64,000 nt of DNA from Acheta domesticus (lineage: Eukaryota > Arthropoda > Insecta > Orthoptera > Gryllidae). Below the pieces are notes generated by a model. It had not been told where the DNA came from and ran no database searches. It saw only the letters and a program-made list of their open reading frames with translations. Below, piece by piece: positions 55,440 through 64,000 of this stretch (the stretch's first letter is position 1; every line of letters begins with the position of its first letter). The position numbers and the translations under genes were made by a program. The stretch is from assembly GCA_031308135.1 (NCBI GenBank), contig JAHLJT010003656.1:52516327-52580326 (forward strand), in the 5' to 3' direction.

Positions 55440-55626
55440 ACATACTAGGTCATTAGCGACCACTATTGGATATAACGTTATGGTATGAGGATGAACGATA
55501 TGGTGATAAGGGATGAAAGGACGAACACATACGACCATGCCCGAGGTGGGACTAGAACTCGCGACCCCTCGGTCCGAGATCACTACGGCACTACTGCTTT
55601 AGCGATCTCGGCCACGAGGCCGACAA
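55440..55626 (-). repeat. tRNA-derived SINE, family 1, copy 2
   Basis: Minus strand: GGCCTCGTGGCCGAGATCGC (A-box), GAGTTCTAGTCCCACC (B-box with C-to-T change), body to CCAATAGTGGTCGCTAATGA. About 85% identical to the copy at 51360. Confidence 0.85.
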
Positions 55627-57730
55627 TATATTAGTTTATTGTGCTCGTGACACTTTTCTTTTGTAAATCAATATATAGTTACATACGTTTATTCAAACCA
55701 GAAGAAACACATTTTCGAAACTTAGGAATTAATTGCAGAAGTAAATTTCTTTCTGAAACTTTAAACATGGAAATTTCACGCCAGCGTGGTAACAGCGAAT
55801 ACTGGTAAACCTGTCACGAAATGGATAGGACAGACACGAAAATGACCATATGTGTGCAGAAGAACAGAAATAAACATTTATTGTTGTTTTTTTTTCACGA
55901 GAATATAACAAAAATGTATTTTGAATTATTTTATGTCTTTTTATCATGTATGAGTGGAAAGAACGTGACACAGATAGGATCTCGGAGGCTTTGGTGCAGA
56001 ACAACAAAAGGCAGACCCCAACTACAGTTATTACACGATTTTAAATCTAATTAGTGTAAGAACTAAGCTGCACAATACAGTAAATAAACATGAAGTGTGA
56101 TTTATTTTATTCTTTACCGATTATTTGCTACGCCCCTGGTAGGGAATATTCTCAAAATAATGATATGTAGCCTCATTATACTATTTGGTTTGTTAACTGG
56201 ATACACGACCAATGATAATAAATACGACCGGTATGAGTACACTTGTTTAATGCGCTAATTGATTTGTTAATTAGCACATTAACTTGTCAATACTCATTTC
56301 CGTCTCATAATACTATTCAGACTTTATAATGTATAATATTATCGAAAAAATGTTTGAACAAAAGGACGGAAACAAATTGTCCCCTTTCGACACTACACTC
56401 TTTACATTACCAGTGAAATAAAATCTTCACCCATGCATTCAAACTTCTTTTATTCGCTTCAGAACAAACCCTTTTCTTGTCTTGCAAGGAAACTCAAAAT
56501 AAATAATGGTTTGGATAACTGTGACAGAGAGAACATGTTATTACGTGTTGTGGTGCATTAGCAATTAGAGCACGCAAAGCCACTTGAGGCAAGCGCCGAA
56601 GCTCATTCCGTGGAGGGCAGCGGGTCGGCGTGGACGCAGTCCAGGGCCTGGGAAGGCCGGCATAGGTGGCGCAACCTATGGCGCGTGCACGAATTGCATG
56701 CACGTGTGATTCACACGATACCCATGCCGGTCAACGTTCCTTAAAATTTAACGCCAAGACGATGTAGTTTACCCGGATTGCGAAAATGTTTACTTTTCTA
56801 CTCGCCCTCTTTTACTATCATGTCTTCGTAGTATTGATTTTACTTAGTTTTATTACATAAGACTGCTTAGGACATTCTTGCGTCTGTGGATATAATTAAT
56901 GTAAGTGCTCCAATATTTAAAATCGACTATTTAACATATTTCGACCCAAACAAGGTCCCAGATAATACGACGAACAGAAGTATGTCGAATCTGCTGATCA
57001 TTCAGTAAAACTCCTCAAATCCGTCAATTGTTACATGCTTTTAACGGTTCAAATCTTCTTTTGTGAAAAAAAATGTTGCACTATTCCTGTGTGACTTGTA
57101 CATAGAACTAAGAACCAATTTTTGACACGTACGGAGACCTGCGTGGTAGAAAAGTTGGAGTTAATAAACGACGAAAGAAGAAAAAATGCTCGCAGATTTT
57201 TTGAATATTCTCCGGTACCTGCGTTTTCGCCTCCGTGTGTCCTCAAATGCAGACGTTAATCCCAGATTTCGCTTTAGCAATTTTCATTATCTTTAAAATT
57301 TGCAGCATTCTGTAGATTTTAATACTCTTATGAGTAGAAGAATCTGGAATGAGAAGGATACTTACGAGATAGCCTTTACATCTGAAAATATATTTTAAAA
57401 ATACAATTGTTTGAAAATTATAAGTCTCAATTAAACACTATTTCCCCTGCGTGAATATTTGGCGAAAAACATCAATATCGCACAAAAATTGATAACTCGC
57501 CCAAATGAGACGACCGGTTTTTAATTTTCTTCATTTTCCTAAGATCTGCTCGTACTGTATCGTTTTCTGGTAAAAACAAATAACCATCCAAATTCGTTTC
57601 CTGATTCCCCAACTAATTTTTTTTATAGCGGTATTCTCACAGCTAACGCCGCATCTGCCCACACTCTCTTACTCTTTATAAAACAAAGGAATGGCTTTGG
57701 GAGGAAGGGGATCGGCCAAGTACCGGCTCT
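55627..57730. other. Interval without recognised genes
   Basis: AT-rich apart from a mildly GC-rich patch at 56570-56700. No domain, RNA gene or terminal-repeat element supported. Confidence 0.5.
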
Positions 57731-57738
57731 TGGGATGA

Positions 57739-57785
57739 GTGCGCGCGCGCGCGTGTGTGTATGTGTATGTGTATGTGTGTGTGTG
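57739..57785. repeat. (GC)n/(GT)n compound microsatellite
   Basis: GCGCGCGCGC followed by GTGTGT/ATGTGT repeats; the left part is a Z-DNA-prone alternating purine-pyrimidine tract. Confidence 0.95.
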
Positions 57786-57789
57786 AAAG

Positions 57790-58160
57790 GGGGCGGAAGA
57801 ACGGAGTGGAAAGGGAAGTATTACGCACGACCCGTTTCCCCTCGTTTAGTATTCTGTTCCGGTATCTATCTCGAATTGGAGGAAATAGCAGAAACGACGA
57901 CTAGCAGAGCTTTCAGTGGTCGCCTTCCACCGGCTCCTTCACTACAGCATCGACAGCGTAAAAGCTACTCTGGCAGTTATCTCGCCAAGTGCTGTGGTAC
58001 GTGCTTTGAAGCAATCAGCTTGCGAGGATTTGTTTACTTCCTCACAGCCAGGGTTCAGCGTTGCCGCTCATCTGACTCACACGAAGTCGTGGAGGCGATA
58101 AGGTTCGGCTGTGGCGAAAGTTATGAGCACGATATCAAGACGTGTCGTAGCCTGTCAGTA
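57790..58160 (+). other. Possible untranslated first exon with strong donor
   Basis: Non-repetitive, moderately CpG-containing sequence ending at an excellent donor TCA|GTAAGTG (GT at 58158-58159). No acceptor or following exon was identified, and the frames through it carry no domain. It could be a host 5' exon or chance. Confidence 0.22.
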
Positions 58161-58284
58161 AGTGTTAATGTTTTGAGATTTAATTTATCTGTGATGTAGG
58201 TGGCGGCATGTGCGTAGTAAGTATTACAACAGCGCACTGAACTATCAGAATCGTTTATACGCTGCGCTGCCGGAACTGTAAAGC

Positions 58285-58385
58285 GAAATTTCGCTACCAT
58301 CGGGTCTCGAAACTACGACCTTCCGCTCGTCGAAGCTTCAGATACAAAATCCCCATTACAAACGCGCCGTAGCTAAATCACTTCC
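58285..58385 (-). repeat. tRNA-like SINE head
   Basis: Minus strand: GATTTAGCTACGGCGCGTTT (A-box TAGCTACGGCG) and GGTCGTAGTTTCGAGACCCG (B-box-like). The anticodon region is not convincingly paired. Probably a fourth tRNA-derived retroposon. Confidence 0.4.
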
Positions 58386-58523
58386 GTGTGGTAATTGATT
58401 TGCACTGATATCAAAAGCGATAAATACGTAATACTAGAAAGATGTGCGTGTTGCATAATCGACGCCTTAGCCCCCTGCCCGCGAGGTGCGTTAAGGCTAC
58501 CTTCGATACCATTTAACGCGTTA

Positions 58524-58764
58524 AGGCTGCTCCACACATTCGCTATTCGGCGAACAGCGAGCAATCGCTCGCCGAATCCCGAGAAGTGTGGACGGATCGC
58601 TTGCTATTTGCCGAATGACAAATATTCGGCGCTCGCCCTACCCGCCGCGTGTCGGTCTTTTGGACACATCAAAGGGAGCGAACATTCGCCGAACACATCC
58701 GCTGGTCGGGATCAGGCGAGCGGTAGCATGCTGCTTGGCGAATGCCGAATGTGCGGTGCCACCT
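58524..58764. mobile_element. CpG-rich hairpin MITE, 241 bp, TSD TTA
   Basis: Ends AGGCTGCTCCACACATTCGC and, inward from the right, AGGTGGCACCGCACATTCGG; flanked by TTA on both sides (58521-58523, 58765-58767). The interior repeats GGCGAACAGCGAGC and TGCCGAAT. Longer sibling of 26795-26913. Confidence 0.85.
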
Positions 58765-59199
58765 TTAGAGAATCGATGCGCCTCGGAACGCAAGAGCAAT
58801 GCAGCTGTCTTGATACCTTCGGGGAATAGAACATTTATTTTGCTATTCAGGAATACATAGAATATTTCCGGTGGTAGCAGTAGTTACCAATAAGTTACAC
58901 AAAAGAAACAAACGTGATATTTCATCATATTAATCATATTCATAGTCACTATCATATTAATATTAATATAAATAAAATTTTACAAAATTAATACTACCCT
59001 ATCATGGTAAACGCTGAGCTAATGTAAAATAACAATAATAGTTCAAAAAATAATGCTAACATATTCTAAAAAAATACAATTATTTTAATCTAATTAAAAA
59101 AAATTGTTGACATTCCGAGGGAAAGTCTCCAGCACTGTTGCAGGTAATTCGTTGCTATTTTGTATTGAACTGTTTAGAAATGCGAATTTACTTCCATCT

Positions 59200-59405
59200 G
59201 TTCCGTGTTTTCTTTGCCGAATTTTGTGCCCGCGATCCTCCGTGATCATGGCCGCCCATGCGTGTGCCGAGAAGAAGCCGAGGTCACGCGTCGCATGCGG
59301 TGCACGCGTGACGTCACGTGACGTCGCGGCGAGCGCATTTAGAAAGCCGGCGCTGGCGACCGCGCGGGCGACGCCAGAGTGCGACGGGGCGCACTTGGAT
59401 TTAGA
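59200..59405. promoter_or_regulatory. CpG island with CRE and E-box cluster
   Basis: CpG-rich, with TGACGTCA (59309-59316) overlapping CACGTG and a second GACGTC (GTGACGTCACGTGACGTCGC). An in-frame ATGGCCGCC with good context lies at 59248, giving MAAHACAEKKPRSRVACGAR, but no known protein follows. It looks like a promoter with an initiating exon. The downstream gene is not recognisable. Confidence 0.4.
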
Positions 59406-60283
59406 TTTATTATTACTATTCTGCAATCAAGTTCGAGGACTGGGTGGCAGAATACCTCCCTGTAATTCTAGTTACGTAATTTAACCACCCTAGTTACGGA
59501 ATTTAACATTACGTAACAAGACAATTGTAGAAAATTTACAACTTTACAAATCAATATGAACATTTCACCGTGCGAGCTTTCATAGGACCCCACCCTTTTT
59601 CACCCTTACACACCCTTTTTTCCTCAACTTCACAACGCCACTTCACTGCACCGAACGTCTCTGCACATAATTAATAATAATCATCATAATAAAAATAATA
59701 TTACAACTTACTTTACACAACGGTCTAGTAATTTTATAATATTAATCATATTTGTAGTACACATATCAACATCTAGAAAACTAATTTATTTTTAAATTTG
59801 GTCAGGCTTTGAGGAAAGGGATCAAAGCACGACTTGGACTACGTTTCCAGCGGAGCACTGGGCTCGGATTAGGAGCGAACGTGAACTTCATACGGCCCTC
59901 GCTTGCGAACGCTTTCCGCAATTTTTCATTTGGTTGTAAATTAGTAAATTGGTTGTAAATTTCTGTGTGTGTCTCCGCACATACAGATTGTCCAGGGAAG
60001 AAACGTCGAAACTTCGAAAATACGCTCTAAAGACAATTTTAGCATATTTTGTCTAATAAACTCTTTCAATATTCCGAATGTCTGGGCTCCAATAAACACT
60101 CAAAAACACTTTTTTTCTTCTACCCCGGTTGGTTCATATTTCCAAGAATGGCTTCAAAAAATGTTTTTCATTAGGCTGTTTTAAAAAATTAAAGGAAACC
60201 ATTTTAATTGAATTTTTTAGAAGCAATAAATATTAATATTGCACATTACCTTCGATTAGCATATTTTACTCGTAATTCTTTTC

Positions 60284-60284
<1 letters not shown>

Positions 60285-60320
<36 letters not shown>
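60285..60320. repeat. (AT)n microsatellite
   Basis: About 18 AT dinucleotides. Confidence 0.95.
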
Positions 60321-60322
<2 letters not shown>

Positions 60323-60459
60323 TATAATATGCATAATGTAAATAACTAATATCAATAAAAAATAAAATATTTAAATTCGTAAACAGTATGGGAATCCCCC
60401 TACATGTATTGAATGTGGAAACTCTGCACCACCGTGCACTCCAGTGAGACTATTTTTCT

Positions 60460-60562
60460 TGGCGTGGAGACGCCGTGGCACCGCCCGGCGCGGCGGGGGG
60501 CGTCGAGGGGGGCGGGGCGGCGCGCGGGAGCCACGAGGGCCACGGGCTCGTGGCGCGGCCCG
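60460..60562. other. GC-rich patch interrupted by a piggyBac insertion
   Basis: CGCCCGGCGCGGCGGGGGGC-type sequence to the TTAA at 60565. It resumes as CpG-rich, GC-richer DNA after the element (63033-63220), so the piggyBac element appears to have landed inside one CpG-rich islet. Confidence 0.55.
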
Positions 60563-60579
60563 CCTTAACCCTTTTTGCG

Positions 60580-62898
60580 CCAGTGGTGCATATACGCACC
60601 ATTTTATAATAAGAATTTTTTATGGTAGGTATTTTGTACATAAATTGACGCAGTTTGTGCCATAGATATATTGAATATCAGATGAATATATGAGTATTTT
60701 TTTGCTTGAATTTATCTTCATGTAATGAAGGAGAAATAAAGTAAAATATTTGGTAATTTTCACCTGAAATAAAGATGGGTTTTGATTATTTCTTGTAATT
60801 TGAAAAAATATAATTCTGAGTTTTATTTATGGTTGTCGATTATAAAGAACAATTGTATTTTCATGTAATATTTATGTAAATTATTTCATTCTTTCATTTT
60901 CGTTAAAATTGTTGTTTATTAACCATGGTGCGTCAACGCACCACTGGCCCATACCGTTGTATCTCCAGATACCTCTGCTTCCCGACCCTTCGAGTGTTGC
61001 TGCTAGGAATGTTATGAAAACAAATGCTCTACGAGCGAGGGGGGCGCGAGTCGAAACAAAGTGGGCTCTGTTCATTCCCAGAAAACTATTTCTAATGACG
61101 CAACAGAATTTTTTGGATTCTACAGTTGACAAGTTGAGTTGCTTGGTAGGCGCGAATGGAGTCTCACGTCTACATGTTGCAATTGGATATGTCAGTGAAG
61201 ATAGAAGGTGGTGGTGGACAGTGTGTCCGATTGTAGAAAAAAATTAGTGTGAAAGTACATCGATTTTAATTAGCTATAACTATTTATCTGAAATTCATTA
61301 ACATTTAATTTCATAAATAAATTATTCATCACATCTTACAACTTCTAATTTCTTCTGGCTGTGAGGTAAGTGGTGGTAATGTTCATATAACAAAATTTCC
61401 GAAAATAATTTATTATAACGAAGCAGATAAGTTACCTTCCAAAATAGCGTATTATATAATTATGTTATTGCAGATGTTCAGTTACTGTGGTTTGACTACT
61501 GAAGAAATAACCTGCAGAGCTCGAGGCTATTGATGTGGAATGTGCGGATGTTGTGATTCCCCTAGACGGTTGATGATTTGCCATGAGCAGAAATAGATAT
61601 AGGGCAATCAAAGAAATATACATTGTGCAGATAACAGGAATTTGAATTTAGATGATAGGTTCAATACGTTGAGTCCTTTATTCAATCTTTTGGACAAAAT
61701 CTTTATGCAGTTTGGAGTTTTTTCATATAATTTGTCCATTGACGAACAAATGCTTCCATACTTCGGACGACACTCTGCAAAGATTTTATCAGGGTAAGCC
61801 TGTCCGTTTTGGCTTCAAAATGTGGTGTCTGGCAGGAAGTACAGGTTATTTTTTTCAGTTTGGGGGTTTCAGTATGGGGGTTCAAAGTCTCAGATAAAGG
61901 AAACTACTTTAGGGCTTAGCGTAGACGTCGTCCTTCATTTACTGAAAGTTGTCGATCGTCCAAACCATCACAAAGTTTTCTTTGATAAGTTCTTTACATC
62001 CTTTAAATTATTCACTGTCCTAAAAGAACGAAGCTATTTTGCAACTGGAACAATTCGTGAAGATATAATTCCAGCCACTCCCTTCAAACCATCAAAAGTT
62101 GTAAAGAGGGAAGCAAAAGGATTTTACGATTTTTCTTTCGAAAAAAAAATATGAAGTACTTATCAGTAAGATAGAACGATAATTCTGTTGTAACAGTGGC
62201 AACAAATAATGGTAAGGTTTTGCCCTTAGGAAATGCTCAAAGATATGACAAGAAAGAAAAAAAAAGCAAATACAGGTTCAACAGCCAAATGTGATTTCAG
62301 AATACAACAGGTATGTGGGAGGAATTGATTTGCACGACAATGCGGTCGCAAATTATTGCATCAGTTCTAGGGGTAAGAAATGGTGATGGCCACTGTTTAT
62401 CAATGCCATTGATAGCTCCAGTGTAAATACATGGAAAGTTCATTGTTTGGTATCTAGAGAAAATTTCACAAATTGATTTCAGGTCATATGTAGCTCGCAC
62501 TTCACTGCAGAGCTTCTTCTTTCGGAATCAGTCCAAAAACACGGAAAACTGGCAAAAGCAGCAATCATTCCAGAAATAAGGTTTGATAACATTGGCCACC
62601 TCATTAGGAACCATGAACAAAGTACCCGGAGAAGATGCGGTGTGTGTAAAAACCACACAATGTTTTTCTGTATAAAATGTGAAAAGCATCTTCATCCAGA
62701 ATGTTTTGAATATTTTCCAAAAACTAATTTTTTATTTTTTCTAATATTATGTAAAACTTATATTTTTGTTTAAAATGATACAATAAATAAAAGTTTGTAA
62801 TCAAGGAGTTTAAAAATTTTTATCATTTTGATGTAAATTGTTCTCTAATTAAGATCGCAGATACCCCACGAAGGGCCAGTGGTGCGTGAACGCACCAT
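60580..62898. repeat. Subterminal palindromes TGGTGCGTNNACGCACCA (three copies)
   Basis: CCAGTGGTGCATATACGCACCA at 60580-60601 (one base off the dyad), ATGGTGCGTCAACGCACC at 60925-60942 followed by ACTGGCCC, and GGGCCAGTGGTGCG TGAACGCACCA at 62874-62898. The last two are inverted relative to each other. The 18-bp dyad is a good candidate for a transposase-binding site. Confidence 0.8.
60925..62760 (+). pseudogene. piggyBac transposase, multiply frameshifted
   Basis: Cut-and-paste transposase remnant. Readable blocks: MSRNRYRAIK (61582-61611); FSYNLSIDEQMLP (first catalytic Asp, GAC 61741-61743); GKPVRFGFKMWCLAGSTGYF (61790-61855); LGLSVDVVLHLLKVV (61910-61955); FFDKFFTSFKLF (second Asp, GAT 61984-61986) and YFATGTIRED (62035-62065); QRYDKKEKK (62243-62270); YVGGIDLHDN (third Asp, GAT 62327-62329); RGKKW (about 62365); and the Cys/His-rich tail CGVCKNHTMFFCIKCEKHLH (62637-62696). 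All three acidic catalytic positions and the zinc-binding tail survive, spread over several frames with shifts near 61620, 61780, 61880, 62150 and 62260. A relatively recent but dead copy. Confidence 0.92.
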
Positions 62899-63032
62899 GC
62901 TGTAAATCACTGTTGGTTAAAGGAAAAAAATTTCTGGCAACATATATGTCCTATTTGTCAATAACTGAAGATACACACAGAAATTCAATACTTTTGTATG
63001 ATTATTTCTGTCATTGGCCTAAAATGGGTTAA

Positions 63033-63230
63033 AAGCGGCCCGGGCATTGTTCCGCACTGGAGCAAAACACGCCGCTGATGAGCGTCCGTCGGGCTCCTTT
63101 AGAGCAGCCGGATGTTGAGAGCGCTCGCTGCGTGTCGAAATGCGCAAACTGTCTCGGAGCCGCCAATGGTTGCAGGCGTGGCCCGGGGCTCCGCAAGTTA
63201 ACAAGCCCCATGATGGGGCTGATGGGCTGG
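63033..63230. other. CpG-rich continuation of the 60460 patch
   Basis: CpG-bearing sequence (AAGCGGCCCGGGCATTG, GAGCGCTCGCTGCG) with no recognised gene. Confidence 0.4.
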
Positions 63231-63314
63231 GGGAAATGGTCGAGAAAATCGTTATCGCAGTTTTATAAGTCGCAGTACAATAGTCTGATATTTCATAAAA
63301 TTTTCCGTTAATAT

Positions 63315-63720
63315 TTTACCTTAAAACGTTAATAATACTCATTACAAATAAGGCAGGACTCTATGAAATGTATCAAATGTCACTAATATTAAAATAGGTT
63401 CTACTCAAATTCATATTTATCATTTCATGTATTTAACAAGTGATTCTTTTAAACACTTACTAAACACAACAAATTTGTGAGCGTTGTAAGCTCACCGTGA
63501 AAATTGTATTATTTGATCACTAAATTCTTTCTCTTAAAATTATTATTTAAAATATACTTCCAAATGTTTTTTCTAGTTTAAACATTGTAAATTTTGATAT
63601 TTGTGAAAATAAAATAACTCATTTAATTTCTTGATACAACTTGCACATTTTAATTTTTCGGCGGCGGGGGGGGGGAGGGTACGTTTCCATATTGCCCCTC
63701 AGCCAAAATGGTCTAGCTGC
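63315..63720 (+). repeat. Dispersed repeat Y, copy 2
   Basis: Collinear with 33655-34035 (TGTATTATTTGATCACTAAA, TTAAACATTGTAAATTTTG, TTTCTTGATACAAC). It ends with a GGGGGGGGG tract and TCTAGCTGCGGCATTG. Confidence 0.65.
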
Positions 63721-63759
63721 GGCATTGATCGCGTGTTGTACCTCTGGGGCGCGAGAGTC

Positions 63760-63985
63760 GGCAGCGATCATCACGGGGGCTTGAGTGTCTCTCTCCAGGT
63801 ATCTCCCAGACGCGACAAGTTTTACACTTGCGGCTGGTCTCCCGATCTGCGTGGTGGTACAGTTCATATAAGTGTACGTGCGTTTGTGAAAGGGAGAAGA
63901 GGTGAGGAAGGAATTTTCCTACACGATCCCTGGCCTGTTTCTTAAGATGCTGCTCCGGAGTACGCGTAGCGTTAATCGGAACAAA
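63760..63985 (-). repeat. SINE family 2 fragment at window edge
   Basis: CTCCAGGTATCTCCCAGACG, CATATAAGTGTACGTGCG, CACGATCCCTGGCCTGTTTC and AAACACGGAAAAGTACG on the + strand parallel the body of the SINE at 38345-38680. Confidence 0.45.
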
Positions 63986-64000
63986 CACGGAAAAGTACGA

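Larger units (their letters stand above)
60569..63028 (+). mobile_element. piggyBac element, 2460 bp, TTAA target sites
   Basis: Starts CCCTTTTTGCGCCAGTGGTG after TTAA (60565-60568) and ends, inward from the right, CCCATTTTAGGCCAATGAC before TTAA (63029-63032). TTAA duplication and CCC-initial imperfect inverted repeats are diagnostic of piggyBac. It encodes a broken transposase on the + strand and has subterminal palindromes at both ends. Poly(A) signals (AATAAATAAA near 62782) follow the gene. Confidence 0.93.

Noticed and set aside
57735..58199. 154-codon frame beginning in the GC/GT microsatellite
   Set aside because: Starts inside a dinucleotide repeat, has no domain, and a strong splice donor lies inside it.
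63019..63311. Short frames in the CpG-rich patch after the piggyBac element
   Set aside because: No domain or splice support; patch is split by the transposon and likely non-coding.
1..64000. CRISPR array, operon, phage or bacterial mobile system
   Set aside because: No regularly spaced direct repeats with unique spacers and no compact gene clusters; introns, SINEs and LINEs show a eukaryotic genome.

Overview
This is a stretch of a large, repeat-dense animal genome, most probably an insect. Short protein-coding exons are separated by a 10.5 kb intron. The rest is AT-rich DNA packed with non-LTR retrotransposons, hAT, piggyBac, Transib-like and pogo/Tigger-like DNA transposons, several tRNA-derived SINE families and CpG-rich islets. 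There is no bacterial-style gene packing, no operon and no CRISPR array. The insect assignment rests on the repeat repertoire and is an inference; I cannot name the species.

The only host gene recognised with confidence is the 3' end of Arp8 (actin-related protein 8, a subunit of the INO80 chromatin remodeller) on the + strand. Its last three coding exons lie at 591-828, 11329-11457 and 11555-11727, with matching splice phases and a poly(A) signal at 11837. Its penultimate intron holds nested insertions: a CR1/Jockey-type LINE in sense orientation (about 3.47-9.0 kb), a 2.2 kb hAT element (4120-6346, perfect 8-bp target duplication TATTTACA) inside the LINE endonuclease, and three inverted-repeat elements inside the hAT. 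The whole assembly lies between inverted copies of a CATTCCACRTCAAATC motif.

From 11.8 to 36.3 kb is a transposon graveyard: a Transib-like relic (13.3-15.0 kb), an R4/Dong-type LINE relic (15.3-16.2 kb), a 3.0 kb hAT-like element (18664-21688, TSD ACTATTAC), a 415-bp hAT MITE (22674-23088, TSD GGCACGAG), a hairpin MITE (26795-26913), a possible antisense LTR (27.2-28.3 kb), a large inverted-repeat element (31.7-33.1 kb) and a doublet of related hAT elements (34.3-36.3 kb), the doublet carrying inner insertions at the same site. A strong CpG island at 36.32-36.66 kb is the best promoter candidate in the window.

From 36.7 to 64 kb there are further SINEs, a 1.2 kb inverted repeat built around a SINE, several copies of an AT-rich dispersed family ('family X'), a Tigger-like relic, GA-rich and GC-rich minisatellites, more CpG-rich islets and a nearly full-length but broken piggyBac element (60569-63028) with TTAA target sites and palindromic subterminal repeats.

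The most unusual signal is a short unit found at 19279-19400 and, as a head-to-head pair, at 53161-53392. Both insertions have 13-bp target duplications and carry a hammerhead-ribozyme-like core (CTGANGA, GGCC stem, GAAACGTC). A related core lies on the minus strand near 22170. This looks like a Penelope-type or retrozyme-like small retroelement family.
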